This document shows positions 1 through 8,623 of a DNA stretch of 64,000 bases, one piece after another. Positions within the stretch are counted from its first letter, which is position 1. Every line of letters starts with the position of its first letter. A program made the position numbers and the translations under genes. The DNA lies in contig NZ_PUIC01000001.1 in assembly GCF_022750545.1 (NCBI RefSeq), positions 372,001-436,000 of the forward strand, read 5' to 3'. The notes beneath the pieces are model-generated. The model was given only the letters and a program-made list of their open reading frames with translations. It was not told where the DNA came from and made no database searches. The DNA comes from Caulobacter sp. CCUG 60055. Lineage in GTDB: Bacteria; Pseudomonadota; Alphaproteobacteria; Caulobacterales; Caulobacteraceae.

Positions 1-2
1 TC

Positions 3-317
3 TACCGCTACGCCATGTCGCGCACGCCGGTGGGCTGGCGCGCCTCGGCGCTCGGCGGCGCCGTGGCCGCCCTGATGTTCATCGCGGCCTCCTGGGCCAG
101 CGCCTACTATGTCGAGCAGATCGCCCATCTGGGCGCCACCTACGGCTCGGTGGCGGCGGTCGTGGTGTTCCTGATCTGGCTGTCCTGGAACGTCAACGCC
201 ATCTTCTTCGGCGGCGCCGTGGCCACCGAGGCGGCCATCGCCCTCGGCGACGAGAGCGACGCCGTCTACGAAGCGGGGCGGGCCGAAGTCGGCGAGCGTC
301 CGACTAGCGCGGCCTGA
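3..317 (+). CDS. YihY/BrkB family inner-membrane protein (C-terminal part)
   Basis: The reading frame is open from the left window edge, so the gene begins upstream and only about 105 residues are seen. The visible part has the features of the YihY/BrkB C-terminus: an aromatic/basic YRYAMSRTP stretch, a hydrophobic helix over A-A-L-M-F-I-A-A-S-W, a YGS loop and a second helix ending in FFGGAVATEAA, where the family normally has a G-A-E. Two membrane segments are visible. The family is of uncertain transport function; it was once misnamed ribonuclease BN. The last 14 bases overlap the end of the convergent tusA-like gene. Confidence 0.75.
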   Translation, partial: YRYAMSRTPVGWRASALGGAVAALMFIAASWASAYYVEQIAHLGATYGSVAAVVVFLIWLSWNVNAIFFGGAVATEAAIALGDESDAVYEAGRAEVGERPTSAA

Positions 318-546
318 CCACCAGGAAGCTCGAGGTCGCGCCGTCGCTGGACTGTTCGAGCAGCTCAAAGCCGTTCTGGGCGGCGAAATGCGGCACGTCG
401 ATGCGGGCCATCGGGTCGTCGGCCAGGAGGCGCACGGCCTGGCCGGGGGCGGCCGACGCCAGCGCCTTGCGCAGCTTGAGGGTCGGCACCGGGCATTGGT
501 GGCCCCGCGCGTCGACGATGGGTATGGCGGCGTTCGGCGAGGACAT
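304..546 (-). CDS. tusA: TusA/SirA-family sulfur carrier protein
   Basis: This is an 80-residue protein with the TusA hallmark near the N-terminus: DARGHQCPVPTLKLRKAL, where the Cys of CPxP carries the persulfide in sulfur relay. The length is typical of the family (75-85 residues). Members deliver sulfur for tRNA 2-thiouridine, molybdenum cofactor or other thiolation. No tus partner genes lie nearby, so the exact pathway is open. It converges on the YihY gene and the 3' ends overlap by 14 bases. Confidence 0.8.
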   Translation of the reverse strand: MSSPNAAIPIVDARGHQCPVPTLKLRKALASAAPGQAVRLLADDPMARIDVPHFAAQNGFELLEQSSDGATSSFLVVRPR

Positions 547-678
547 GCCACGCCTTTCATCACGACTGCGTCGATGCGTCCATGCCGCATTGGCTTCCGG
601 CGCGAAGCGGGCTCAGATCGGCGCAAGGTTCGATCAGGAGGGCGTCGCCGGTTGCCGGCGGCGGGAATCGGGCGGCGC

Positions 679-2940
679 ATGACCGGGTGGATCAAGTTCT
701 GGGCGACGACGGCCTGCGCCGTCACGCTGTCCCTGACGCTGGCGGCTTGCGGCGGCGGCGGCGGCGGAGGTCCTGGCGGAGGCGTCACCACGCCGGCCCC
801 GCCGTCGCCGCCGCCGTCCAACCCGCCGCCTGCGCCGCCGCCGGCCAACACGCCCAGCACCACCAGCGACGAGTTCCTCCGCAACTATGCGGTCGGGGCG
901 ATCAAGGCCGACAAGGCCTGGGCCCAGGGCGCCACCGGCAAGGGCGTCGTCATCGGCGTCATCGACACCGGCATCGACTTCGCCCAACCCGACCTGCAGG
1001 GCAACATCTCGTCGGACTCGACGGACGTCATCGCGGGCCGCCAGTCGAGCGCCCTGGCCTCGCGGCACGGCACGCGGGTGGCGGGGGTCGCCGCCGCCGC
1101 CTTCAACGGCATGGGCACCATCGGCGTCGCCTATCAGTCGACCATCCTGTCGGTGCGGGCCGAGACCGACGGCAGCTGCGCCACCGAGTGTTCGTTCAAC
1201 GACGTCAACACGGCGCGGGGGATCGACTACGCCGTGGCGCACGGGGCGCGGGTCATCAACCTGTCGCTGGGCGGCCCGGACCCCAGCAGCGCCGCCTTCA
1301 TCGCCGCCATGCAGCGCGCCGTCGGCGCCGGCGTGGTGTTCGCCATCTCGGCCGGCAACGATTCGGCGGCCAATCCGTCCAATCCGGCGATGCTGGCCGT
1401 GGACCCGCGCTTCCAGGGCTCGGTGATCGCCGTCGGCGCCACCACCCAGGCCGGGACCCTGGCCAGCTTCTCGAACAAGGCTGGCGCGGCGGCGCAGGAC
1501 TACATCACCGCCCCAGGGGTCAACATCGTCTCGGACTGCGATGCGAGCGGCTGCTGGTCGATGTCGGGCACCTCGTTCTCGGCGCCTCAGGTGGCCGGCG
1601 CCCTGGCCTTGCTGCTGCAGGCCTTTCCCAACCTGACCGGCGCCCAGGCGGCCGACATCCTGCTGCGCACGGCCGACGACCTGGGCGACCCCGGGACCGA
1701 CGCCGTCTATGGGCGCGGCGGGCTGAACCTGCAGCGGGCCTTCCAGCCGGTCGGGACCACCAGCGTGCCCACGGCGGCGGGCGCGGCCATCGCCCTGCCC
1801 GAAGGCAAGGGCGGCGGGACGATGGGCGCGGCGTTCGGCGGCGCCGTGCGCGTCGGCGCCGGCCTGACCACCATCGGCTACGACGACTACAGGCGTCTGT
1901 TCGTCGTCGACCTGGGGGCGGTCTTCCATGGCGCGGCCCGCCAGAGTCTGCGCCCCGGCCCGGCCTCGTCAGTCGTCTCCAGCAGCACGATCCAGACCGC
2001 CGGCGGCGCCCGTCTCAGCCTGACCGTCAGCCGGCCGGCGTTCGCCGACGCCGCGCCGGCCGCCCTGACCAGCCTGACCCAGGCCCAGCCGCAGCCCGAG
2101 ATGCTGGCGTCGTTCCGCCAGGGCGCGCTGCTGCTCGACGCCTGGCGGGGCCAGCCGGGAGCCGCGCCCGGGTTCGAGGCGGCGCCGACCGACGCCTTCA
2201 CCCTGATGGCCGGGGCCGACCATGCCGTGCGCGCCGGCTACGCCCTCGGCCCGTGGACCCTGTCGGCCGAGGAGGGCGGCGGGCCCCGCCGCGCCTTCCT
2301 CGATCCCACCATCGCCCCCACGGACCAGGGCGGCTCGCGCTACGTGCGGGCGACCGCCGGTTTCGCGCGCGGGCCCTGGCGGGCGGCCGCGTCGTTCGGG
2401 ACGCTGACCGAGGACGACGGCCCCCTGGGCTCGCTGCTGTCGGCGCGGGCGGGCTTCCAGATGCCGGCGCGGACCCAGTTCGCCACCTTGTCCGGCGACT
2501 GGGACGCCGCCGACGGCGTGACGCTGTCGGCCGAGGCGTCGATGGGCCGCAGCCAGGCCGACGGCCGCGTGCTGCAACTGGCGGCCGGGGCGCTCAGCTC
2601 CAGCTGGCGGGTGGGGGCGAGGGCGGACTGCGCCCTGCTGAATCTTGGCTGCACGGGGCTGTCGCTCGACCTGTCGCAGCCTGTGCGGGTCGAGCGGGGC
2701 GCCTTCACCGCCCGCCTGGCCGACGTCCCGGCCGGCTATTTCGACCCGGTGACCTTCTCCGACCGCCGCGTCGACGCCGCGCCGACGGCGCGTGAGCTGG
2801 ATCTCGGCCTCAACGCCTGGCGCGATCTCGACGCCTGGGGCGTGGTGCAGCTGCGCGGGGTGGTGCTGTTCAACGAGAACCACGACGCCGCCAACGCGCC
2901 CAACCTGGGCCTGTTCGCCACCTGGCGGGCTTCGTTCTGA
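679..2940 (+). CDS. S8 subtilase lipoprotein with autotransporter-like C-terminus
   Basis: A predicted secreted serine peptidase of 753 residues. The chosen ATG gives a clean lipoprotein signal ending in LAAC (Cys24), followed by a run of glycines and a Pro-rich linker to about residue 60. The subtilisin triad is visible: Asp96 in VIDTGID, His130 in SRHGTRVAG, and Ser309 in SMSGTSFSAPQ, with the oxyanion Asn in SAGND. The peptidase domain runs to about residue 355. The remaining 400 residues have alternating hydrophobic/aromatic strands and end in Trp-Arg-Ala-Ser-Phe, suggesting a C-terminal outer-membrane barrel as in subtilase autotransporters. A lipobox together with a barrel is unusual. 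The open frame extends upstream to 388, but that part is basic and low-complexity and looks non-coding. Confidence 0.82.
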   Translation: MTGWIKFWATTACAVTLSLTLAACGGGGGGGPGGGVTTPAPPSPPPSNPPPAPPPANTPSTTSDEFLRNYAVGAIKADKAWAQGATGKGVVIGVIDTGIDFAQPDLQGNISSDSTDVIAGRQSSALASRHGTRVAGVAAAAFNGMGTIGVAYQSTILSVRAETDGSCATECSFNDVNTARGIDYAVAHGARVINLSLGGPDPSSAAFIAAMQRAVGAGVVFAISAGNDSAANPSNPAMLAVDPRFQGSVIAVGATTQAGTLASFSNKAGAAAQDYITAPGVNIVSDCDASGCWSMSGTSFSAPQVAGALALLLQAFPNLTGAQAADILLRTADDLGDPGTDAVYGRGGLNLQRAFQPVGTTSVPTAAGAAIALPEGKGGGTMGAAFGGAVRVGAGLTTIGYDDYRRLFVVDLGAVFHGAARQSLRPGPASSVVSSSTIQTAGGARLSLTVSRPAFADAAPAALTSLTQAQPQPEMLASFRQGALLLDAWRGQPGAAPGFEAAPTDAFTLMAGADHAVRAGYALGPWTLSAEEGGGPRRAFLDPTIAPTDQGGSRYVRATAGFARGPWRAAASFGTLTEDDGPLGSLLSARAGFQMPARTQFATLSGDWDAADGVTLSAEASMGRSQADGRVLQLAAGALSSSWRVGARADCALLNLGCTGLSLDLSQPVRVERGAFTARLADVPAGYFDPVTFSDRRVDAAPTARELDLGLNAWRDLDAWGVVQLRGVVLFNENHDAANAPNLGLFATWRASF

Positions 2941-3041
2941 GCGGGGATCGACGCGACGGGCGCTGGAGCCCGCCGCCGACGGCTGGTAAGAGGCGCGACG
3001 CAAGCTCGCCGACGGCCGATTCCGCCGGCGGCCGCGTCTGC

Positions 3042-3131
3042 GGACGGGTGGCCGAGTGGTTTAAGGCAGCGGTCTTGAAAACCGCCGTGGGTTCACGCCC
3101 ACCGTGGGTTCGAATCCCACCCCGTCCGCCA
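3042..3131 (+). tRNA. tRNA-Ser (anticodon TGA)
   Basis: The acceptor arms GGACGGG (3042-3048) and CCCGTCC (3121-3127) pair perfectly. The anticodon loop CTTGAAA contains TGA, the GGTTCGAAT T-arm is present, and the extended variable arm (GTGGGTTCACGCCCAC region) is the class II signature of tRNA-Ser. CCA is encoded. Confidence 0.96.
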
Positions 3132-3158
3132 CAGGAGTACGCGGCCACATCGTAGGCC

Positions 3159-4103
3159 CTAGGCTGCGTGCGCCGTCGCGGGCGACGGCGGCTGGCGGTG
3201 CTCAAGCATGAAGTCCACGAACGCGCGTACGCGCGACGGCAACAGCCGCCCGTGGGGGTAGATCAAGCTGACCGGCCGTGAGCGGCCGGCGAAGGGTTGC
3301 AGCACCTCGACGAGCGAGCCGTCGGCCAGGTCCTTCTCGACCACGAACCGGTAGGTCTGGAACAGGCCCGCGCCCGCCCTGGCCAGCGTCACGCCGGCCA
3401 GCACATCCTCGGAGCAGCTGTAGTGGCTGGTCAGGAGCAGTTCCTTGTCACGGCCGTCCAGCCTGAACAGCCACGGGATCCGCCGTCCGCTGCTCGGCAG
3501 GGCGAACTGGACGCACTCATGCCGTTCCAGATCCGGCAAGGTCTCGGGCCGCCCCGCGCCCCTAAGGTATTCGGGGCTGGCGACGACGACGAGCTCGGCG
3601 TCCTCCAGGTGGCGCGCCACCACGGTTGAGTCCGGCAACGCGCGAAAACGGATCGCGACGTCGAAGTTCTCCTCATGCATGTCGATGTTGCGATTGCTGA
3701 TCTGGGCCTCGACCGTGATCAGCGGATGCCGCGCGCGGAACGCGGGCAGTAGGGGCAGGAGCCTGTAGTGCCCATAGGTCGTGGGCGCGCTGACGCGGAT
3801 CACGCCGCTGGGCTGCGCCTGCTCGCCGGTCACCCTGCGCTCGGCCTCGACCAGCTGGTTGAGCGCCGTGCGGCAGTGTTCGAAATATTCGCGACCGCCT
3901 TCCGTGAGGCGGATGCTGCGGGTGGAGCGCACGAACAGGCGCACGCCCAGCCGCTTTTCCAGGCGGGCGATGGACCGGCTGACGGCGGCGGGGGTGACCC
4001 CGGCGGCATGGGCGGCGGCCGTGAAGCTTCCGGCCTCGGCGGCCAGGCAGAACAGCTCGATGCTGCCCAAGACGATGTCGTCAAACTGGCGTTGCGCATT
4101 CAT
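3159..4103 (-). CDS. LysR-family transcriptional regulator
   Basis: A 314-residue LysR-type regulator. The N-terminal winged helix-turn-helix (about residues 12-70) contains AAEAGSFTAAAHAAGVTPAA and SIARLEKRLGVRLF, both typical of the family. The rest is a periplasmic-binding-protein-like effector domain with GVIRVSAPTTYGHY and ARAGAGLFQTYRFV. It is divergent from the SDR / muconolactone-isomerase-like operon starting at 4231, so it probably controls that operon from the 127-bp intergenic region. The inducer is unknown. Confidence 0.9.
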   Translation of the reverse strand: MNAQRQFDDIVLGSIELFCLAAEAGSFTAAAHAAGVTPAAVSRSIARLEKRLGVRLFVRSTRSIRLTEGGREYFEHCRTALNQLVEAERRVTGEQAQPSGVIRVSAPTTYGHYRLLPLLPAFRARHPLITVEAQISNRNIDMHEENFDVAIRFRALPDSTVVARHLEDAELVVVASPEYLRGAGRPETLPDLERHECVQFALPSSGRRIPWLFRLDGRDKELLLTSHYSCSEDVLAGVTLARAGAGLFQTYRFVVEKDLADGSLVEVLQPFAGRSRPVSLIYPHGRLLPSRVRAFVDFMLEHRQPPSPATAHAA

Positions 4104-4230
4104 TACATCATGTATCCATAGAAGTGCGTCAGCCTACATTTATCAGCGCGTTGGTCATTAATAAGTTTCCTCGGTCGGCGCGCCCTGGCCATCAGCCAGG
4201 CCGTCCAAACGGACCCATCCGAGGGCCACC

Positions 4231-4964
4231 ATGAGCAAGTCTGAAAACACCATCGTCATCACCGGCGCCGGCGGCGGCATCGGCCTGGGCCTCGCCGAGG
4301 CCTTTCTGCGCGAGGGCTACAACGTGGTCGGCACGGGCCGCTCCGCCCAGCGCCTGCAGGCCGCGGCCGACCGCCTGAAGGCCGGCGAGCGCTTCCTGGC
4401 GTCGCGGGCGACGTCGGCGCGCCCGGAACCGCCCGCGACGTGTTCGCGCAGGCGATCTCGCGCTACGGGCAGGTCGACGTGCTGGTGAACAACGCCGGCA
4501 TCTTTGCGGTCAAGCCGTTCGTGGACTTCACGCCGCAGGAGATCGAGGAGCAAATCTCGACCAACCTCAAGGGCGTGCTCTACATGTCGCAGGAAGCCGC
4601 CCGCCACATGGGCGAGCGCGGGCGCGGCAGGATCGTCAACATCACCGCCGCGCTGGCGCTGCAACCGCACGCGAGCGTGCCGGCGCTGCTCGCCGTGGCG
4701 CTCAAGGGCGGCGTCAACCAGGCCACGCGCGCCCTGGCGCTGGAGTTGGCGCCGCGAGGGGTGACCGTGAACGCCGTCGCGCCAGGCGTCGTGGACACGC
4801 CCATGCATCCGGCCGAGAGCCACGCCGCCCTCGGCGATCTGCACCCGCTGGGCCGCATCGCCCGCGCCGACGAGATCGCGGCGGCGGTGCGTTACCTTGT
4901 CGGGGCCGAGTTCGTCACCGGCGCCGTCGTGCCGGTGGACGGCGGCTTCAGCGCCGGGCGCTGA
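4231..4964 (+). pseudogene. SDR-family oxidoreductase, interrupted by a frameshift
   Basis: Two adjacent frames together make one short-chain dehydrogenase of about 244 residues. The first (4231 to about 4400) carries the Rossmann motif TGAGGGIGLGLAEA; the second (about 4400-4964) carries NNAGIF and the C-terminal VTGAVVPVDGGFSAGR. The frame changes near base 4400, where one added base (for example a G giving L-A-V-A-G-D-V) would restore a standard SDR sequence. In the second half the usual YxxxK tyrosine is replaced: the region reads LLAVALKGGVN, so Lys is kept but Tyr is Ala. Either the gene is decaying, or the sequence has a one-base error. It is the first gene of an operon with 4991-5876. 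Confidence 0.75.
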
Positions 4965-4990
4965 GGCGCCGAACGAGCCGAGGAAAGCCC

Positions 4991-5602
4991 ATGGAATACC
5001 TTGTGACGATGACCACCCACGTCCCGACCGGAACCTCGGAGGCGGCTGTCGAGGACATGCGCGTCCGAGAGGCGCGCAGCGCCGCCGAACTGGCGCGTGC
5101 GGGCCGGCTGCTGCGTCTATGGCGCCCGCCGCTGCGGCCGGGCGAGTGGCGGAGCCTGGGCCTGTTCTCGGCCCCGGACGAGGCCAGCCTCGAAAGGGCG
5201 CTGGCCTCGATGCCGCTGCGGGTCTGGCGCACCGACCAGCCGTCGCCGCTGTCGGCCCATCCGAACGATCCGGGAGCGCGCGCGGCCGTCCCGACCCTGG
5301 CGGCGGGCCGGGAGTTCCTGATCGTCATGACGGTCACGCCGCCGCCAGGAACGCCGCGCGCGCAGGTCGACGACGTCCTGTCGCGCGAGGCCGAACGCGC
5401 GCGGGATCTGGCGGCCCGGGGGAACCTGCTGCGGCTATGGTCGCTTCCGGCCCCGTCGGGCGAACGGCGCGCCCTCGGCCTTTGGCGCGCGGGCGACGAC
5501 GCCGAAATCGCCGCGATCGTCGACGCCTTGCCCCTGCGTCCCTGGATGACCGTGGAGACCACCCCGTTGACCCCGCATCCCAACGACCCGACGGGCCGCT
5601 GA
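4991..5602 (+). CDS. Two-domain muconolactone delta-isomerase-like protein
   Basis: This 203-residue protein is an internal duplication of the muconolactone isomerase fold (MIase family, normally about 95 residues per chain). Each half starts with a strand (MEYLVTMTTHVPTGT; REFLIVMTVTPPPGT), has a helix and a RLWR or RLWS element, and ends in HPNDP (HPNDPGA, then HPNDPTG). Family members isomerise muconolactone in the beta-ketoadipate pathway, but many homologues have unknown substrates. A good SD (GAGGAAAG) precedes the ATG. It lies between the SDR and the tautomerase in an apparent operon. Confidence 0.8.
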   Translation: MEYLVTMTTHVPTGTSEAAVEDMRVREARSAAELARAGRLLRLWRPPLRPGEWRSLGLFSAPDEASLERALASMPLRVWRTDQPSPLSAHPNDPGARAAVPTLAAGREFLIVMTVTPPPGTPRAQVDDVLSREAERARDLAARGNLLRLWSLPAPSGERRALGLWRAGDDAEIAAIVDALPLRPWMTVETTPLTPHPNDPTGR

Positions 5603-5630
5603 TCGCCCGGGCGAGAACAAGGAGAGAGCC

Positions 5631-5876
5631 ATGCCTTTCGTCAGCATCCGCATCACCCGCGAGGGCGTCAGCGCCGGGCAGAAGGCCCAAGTCATCCGCG
5701 AGGTCACCGACACCCTGGAGCGCGTGCTGCGCAAGCCGCCGGAATGGACGCACGTGGTGATCGAGGAGGTCGACACCGACAACTGGGGTTTCGGCGGACA
5801 CACCACCACCGCCATCCGCGAAGGGCGAGCGCCGGCGCCTGGTTCCGAGCCGCGGAACAGCCGCCGAGGGCCTTAG
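5631..5876 (+). CDS. 4-oxalocrotonate tautomerase-family protein
   Basis: An 81-residue protein beginning Met-Pro-Phe-Val. The Pro exposed after Met removal is the catalytic base of the tautomerase superfamily. The sequence continues with SIRITREGVSAGQKAQVIRE and VVIEEVDTDNWGFGG, as in small 4-OT-like proteins that are slightly longer than the classical 62-residue enzyme. The SD AAGGAGAG precedes the start. It follows the isomerase-like gene by 28 bases, which suggests a shared aromatic or ring-cleavage product pathway; the substrate cannot be told from sequence. Confidence 0.82.
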   Translation: MPFVSIRITREGVSAGQKAQVIREVTDTLERVLRKPPEWTHVVIEEVDTDNWGFGGHTTTAIREGRAPAPGSEPRNSRRGP

Positions 5877-5891
5877 CGCAGGGCCAGGCGG

Positions 5892-7424
5892 TCACGCCGG
5901 GGCGGGGCCTCCGAACCATCGCGAGGCGGCTCGGGCCGCTTCGTCTGGGTTGGGGGCTCCGTCGCTGGCCCAGGCGACGAAGCCGTCGGGGCGCACGAGA
6001 ACGGCGCTCAGGCCCAGCCGCTCCTTGGGGGCGCCGGCGACATAGGCGATGCGGTCTCGCCAGCCGTCCGCCAGCGCCTGAAGCGGCGCGCGCGGGTCGA
6101 AATCCAGCAGCAGGCCGGCGCCCGTCCGGAGGAGGTCGCCGGCCCTGGTCCCGTCGCCCAGTTCGAAGTCGGGAACGCTGCGTCCCGCCAGCGCATGGCC
6201 TTCGCCGAGATCGTAGCGAAGGCAAACGCCCCAGACGCGCTCGGCGAAATAGGTCGCGCCGTCGCCGGTGGCGATGAGGTCGCGGATGATGGCTTCTAGG
6301 GCCCGCGAACTCCGGCTCGGCCGCATGATCGCCACCTGGGCCCGCGACCAGTCTAGGACGTCGGCCCCCACCGGATGGCGTTCGCTCCCATAGCTGTCGA
6401 GCAGACCGTCCGGCGCGTGGCCGCGGACGGTGGACGCCAGTTTCCAACCCAGGTTCATGGCGTCGCCAAGCCCGAGGTTGAGCCCCTGACCGCCCAAGGG
6501 GGAGTGGATGTGCGCGGCGTCGCCGGCCAGCAGCACCCGGCCCCGGCGGTAGGCGGTCGCCTGATAGGCGCGATCCGTCCAGGTGGTGGCCATTCGCAGG
6601 TCGGTCAGGACGACGTCGACGCCGGAGACGCGGCGCAGGACCGCCTGCACGTGCTCGAGCGTGATCGGCGAGCTTCGGTGGAAAGCCCCGCCGTCGAACT
6701 CGACCATCGCGATGGTCCCGGGCCGGGCGTAGGTGAACATCCCCGTGGCGGTGTAGTGGCGGCCCTCGCGAAGCTCGTCCGGATCGGCCATCTCGACCTC
6801 GACGGAATAGCCGGTGAATTCGGGGTCGGCGCCCGCGAACTCGAAGCCGCCGGCCTTGCGGACGGTGCTGCGGCCGCCGTCGCATCCGACCAGCCAGCCT
6901 CCGCGAAAGGTCTCGCCGCCGGCGCTGACGGCCACCCCGTCGTCCGACGCGGCGAGCCCCTCGACGCCAAGGCCGCGCCTGATCTCAACGCCCATGGCGA
7001 CGGCGCGGGCGGCCAGGATGGATTCGATGGACTCCAGATCGACCGCCATGCGGGCGCCGGCCGGGCTCGGAAGGCGGTACGGCCATTTCGAGGCGTCGAC
7101 GTCGTCGTCGTAGAACTGGATGCCGGCGAAGTGACCGCCGGGCCGGCGCGTCTGCCGCGTCCAGTGCGCCGCGGCTGAAACGCCGCCGCCCGAGGCGTCC
7201 TTGGCCTGTTGCTGCGCGGTGATGTCGTCGAGCAAGCCGCGACGGTGGAAGGCCTCGATGGTGGGCGCCGAAAGGCCGCGCAGCCCGAAGGGGAGGCGCT
7301 TCAAGGGGGAGGCTGGGTCTTCGGCTTGCTCCAGCACCAGGACCGAGAGTCCCGCGAGGCGCAGCTCGCACGCCAGGAACAAGCCGACCGGGCCGGCCCC
7401 GGCGATCACGACGTCATAGAACAT
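5892..7424 (-). CDS. FAD-dependent aromatic-ring monooxygenase
   Basis: A 510-residue flavin monooxygenase of the PHBH/PheA class. From the chosen ATG the protein opens MFYDVVIAGAGPVGLFLACE, the FAD-binding GxGxxG. The central LVGCDGGRSTVRK is the DG motif, and LLAGDAAHIHSPLGGQGLNLG is the second FAD-binding GD motif. The last 120 residues form the thioredoxin-like C-terminal domain typical of the longer members (EGHALAGRSVPDFEL and on). The frame is open further upstream to 7514, but that part would overlap the end of the neighbouring monooxygenase. It follows that gene by 20 bases and is probably co-transcribed from the operator region at 8599-8638. Likely role: hydroxylation of an aromatic or polyketide-like substrate. 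Confidence 0.9.
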   Translation of the reverse strand: MFYDVVIAGAGPVGLFLACELRLAGLSVLVLEQAEDPASPLKRLPFGLRGLSAPTIEAFHRRGLLDDITAQQQAKDASGGGVSAAAHWTRQTRRPGGHFAGIQFYDDDVDASKWPYRLPSPAGARMAVDLESIESILAARAVAMGVEIRRGLGVEGLAASDDGVAVSAGGETFRGGWLVGCDGGRSTVRKAGGFEFAGADPEFTGYSVEVEMADPDELREGRHYTATGMFTYARPGTIAMVEFDGGAFHRSSPITLEHVQAVLRRVSGVDVVLTDLRMATTWTDRAYQATAYRRGRVLLAGDAAHIHSPLGGQGLNLGLGDAMNLGWKLASTVRGHAPDGLLDSYGSERHPVGADVLDWSRAQVAIMRPSRSSRALEAIIRDLIATGDGATYFAERVWGVCLRYDLGEGHALAGRSVPDFELGDGTRAGDLLRTGAGLLLDFDPRAPLQALADGWRDRIAYVAGAPKERLGLSAVLVRPDGFVAWASDGAPNPDEAARAASRWFGGPAPA

Positions 7425-7444
7425 GGGCGAATTCCTGGGCTTCC

Positions 7445-8578
7445 TTAATGGGTGGAGGCGGGCGCGCCGGCGAAGAAATCGGCGAGGCTGTAGGGCGCGC
7501 GGCCGTCGAGACAAAGCGCCAGCATCCGGTGCGAGTCCTCGGCGGCCGACCGGCTGCGCGGGAACATCGCCGCCTCATAGACGCCGAGCGCGGCCTCGAT
7601 GTCGTCGGGGCGGGCGGCGATGGCTGCCCCCAGTTCGGCGCCGTCGAGCATGGCCAGGTTCGCGCCCTCGCCAGCCGGCGGCGCCAGATGGGCCGCGTCC
7701 CCGAGCAGCGTCACCCCCGGCCTGCGCCCCCATCGATGGTCGGTCGGCAGGGCATGCAGCATGCGCAGCACGGGGGCGGCCTCGCCGCCGGTGATCAGCG
7801 CGGTGAGCGCCGGCGCCCATCCGTCGAACTCGGCCGCCACTTTCGCGATCGCGGCGGCCGAGGCGAAATCGAGCCCGGCGAACCACGCGGCGGGACGGCT
7901 CAGCGCGACATAGGCGTGTAGAACGCCGCCGGCTTCGCGGTGGGTGAAAACCCCCTGGCCCGGGGCGAGCGCGAAGAGGGCGCCGCCGCCGGCCGCTTCC
8001 GCCGTCGCGGGGAACCGCGTGTCGACGTCATGCAGGTAGGTCTCGACGAACGACGTGCCGATGTATTCGGGAACCGCCTGGGACAGCAGCGGCCTGACCT
8101 TCGACCAGGCGCCGTCGGCGCCGACGAGCAGGCGGCTGGTCACGGTCGATCCGTCGGCGAAGGTCAGCGCGTGACGGCCGTCGCCCAGCGCGACGACGCG
8201 GTCGAGCTTCCTGCCCCACCGGATCGTCTCCGGGGGCAGGGATCGCAGGAGAATTCGGCGCAGATCGCCGCGAAGGACCTCGGGCCGCCCGCCGGCGCCG
8301 TCGTCGGGCTGTTCGAACACCACGCCGCCGCGCCGATCGAGCACGCGCGCGGCCTCGCCGCCCCGGTGAATGATCGCGCGGAACTCGTCGATGAGGCCGG
8401 CGGCCTTGAGCGCGACCTGACCGTCGTGCTCGTGAATGTCGAGTTGACCGCCCTGCGTCCGGGCTTCGGCCGAAGCATCGGCCTCGTAGACGGTCGCTGG
8501 GACGCCGTGCAGGTGGAGGACGCGGGCGAGGACAAGACCGCCTAGGCCCGCGCCGATGATGGTGACGGGTGTCGTCAT
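7445..8578 (-). CDS. TetX-like FAD-dependent monooxygenase
   Basis: A 377-residue single-component flavin monooxygenase. It starts TTPVTIIGAGLGGLVLARVL (FAD GxGxxG), continues with GGQLDIHEHDGQVALKAAGL, and has VGADGAWSKVR and LLGDAAHLAPPAGEGANLAM. The GGxLDxHxxxGQxAxxxAGL block resembles the tetracycline-inactivating Tet(X) enzymes more than PHBH-type hydroxylases. This places it near the TetX-like group without proving tetracycline as substrate; many soil homologues have unknown roles. It is divergent from a TetR repressor with two operators in the intergenic region, the usual arrangement for drug- or metabolite-induced enzymes. Confidence 0.87.
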   Translation of the reverse strand: MTTPVTIIGAGLGGLVLARVLHLHGVPATVYEADASAEARTQGGQLDIHEHDGQVALKAAGLIDEFRAIIHRGGEAARVLDRRGGVVFEQPDDGAGGRPEVLRGDLRRILLRSLPPETIRWGRKLDRVVALGDGRHALTFADGSTVTSRLLVGADGAWSKVRPLLSQAVPEYIGTSFVETYLHDVDTRFPATAEAAGGGALFALAPGQGVFTHREAGGVLHAYVALSRPAAWFAGLDFASAAAIAKVAAEFDGWAPALTALITGGEAAPVLRMLHALPTDHRWGRRPGVTLLGDAAHLAPPAGEGANLAMLDGAELGAAIAARPDDIEAALGVYEAAMFPRSRSAAEDSHRMLALCLDGRAPYSLADFFAGAPASTH

Positions 8579-8598
8579 CGCCTTCCTTCCGGATTCAA

Positions 8599-8613
8599 TG
8601 GAACGTTGTTCCA
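8599..8613. promoter_or_regulatory. TetR operator copy 1
   Basis: A perfect inverted repeat, TGGAAC-GTT-GTTCCA, in the 80-bp region between the divergent TetX-like gene (start 8578) and the TetR gene (start 8659). It shares its TGGAAC/GTTCCA half-sites with the second copy 25 bp away, centre to centre. Confidence 0.8.
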
Positions 8614-8623
8614 GATGCCTTAT

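Noticed and set aside
582-2795. A 737-codon plus-strand frame overlapping the subtilase
   Set aside because: It is almost pure Arg/Gly/Pro and shares no motif with a protein family, while the overlapping frame has the full Asp-His-Ser triad.
3042-3131. tRNA-Ser as an integration site
   Set aside because: No integrase gene and no repeated tRNA 3' end was found downstream.
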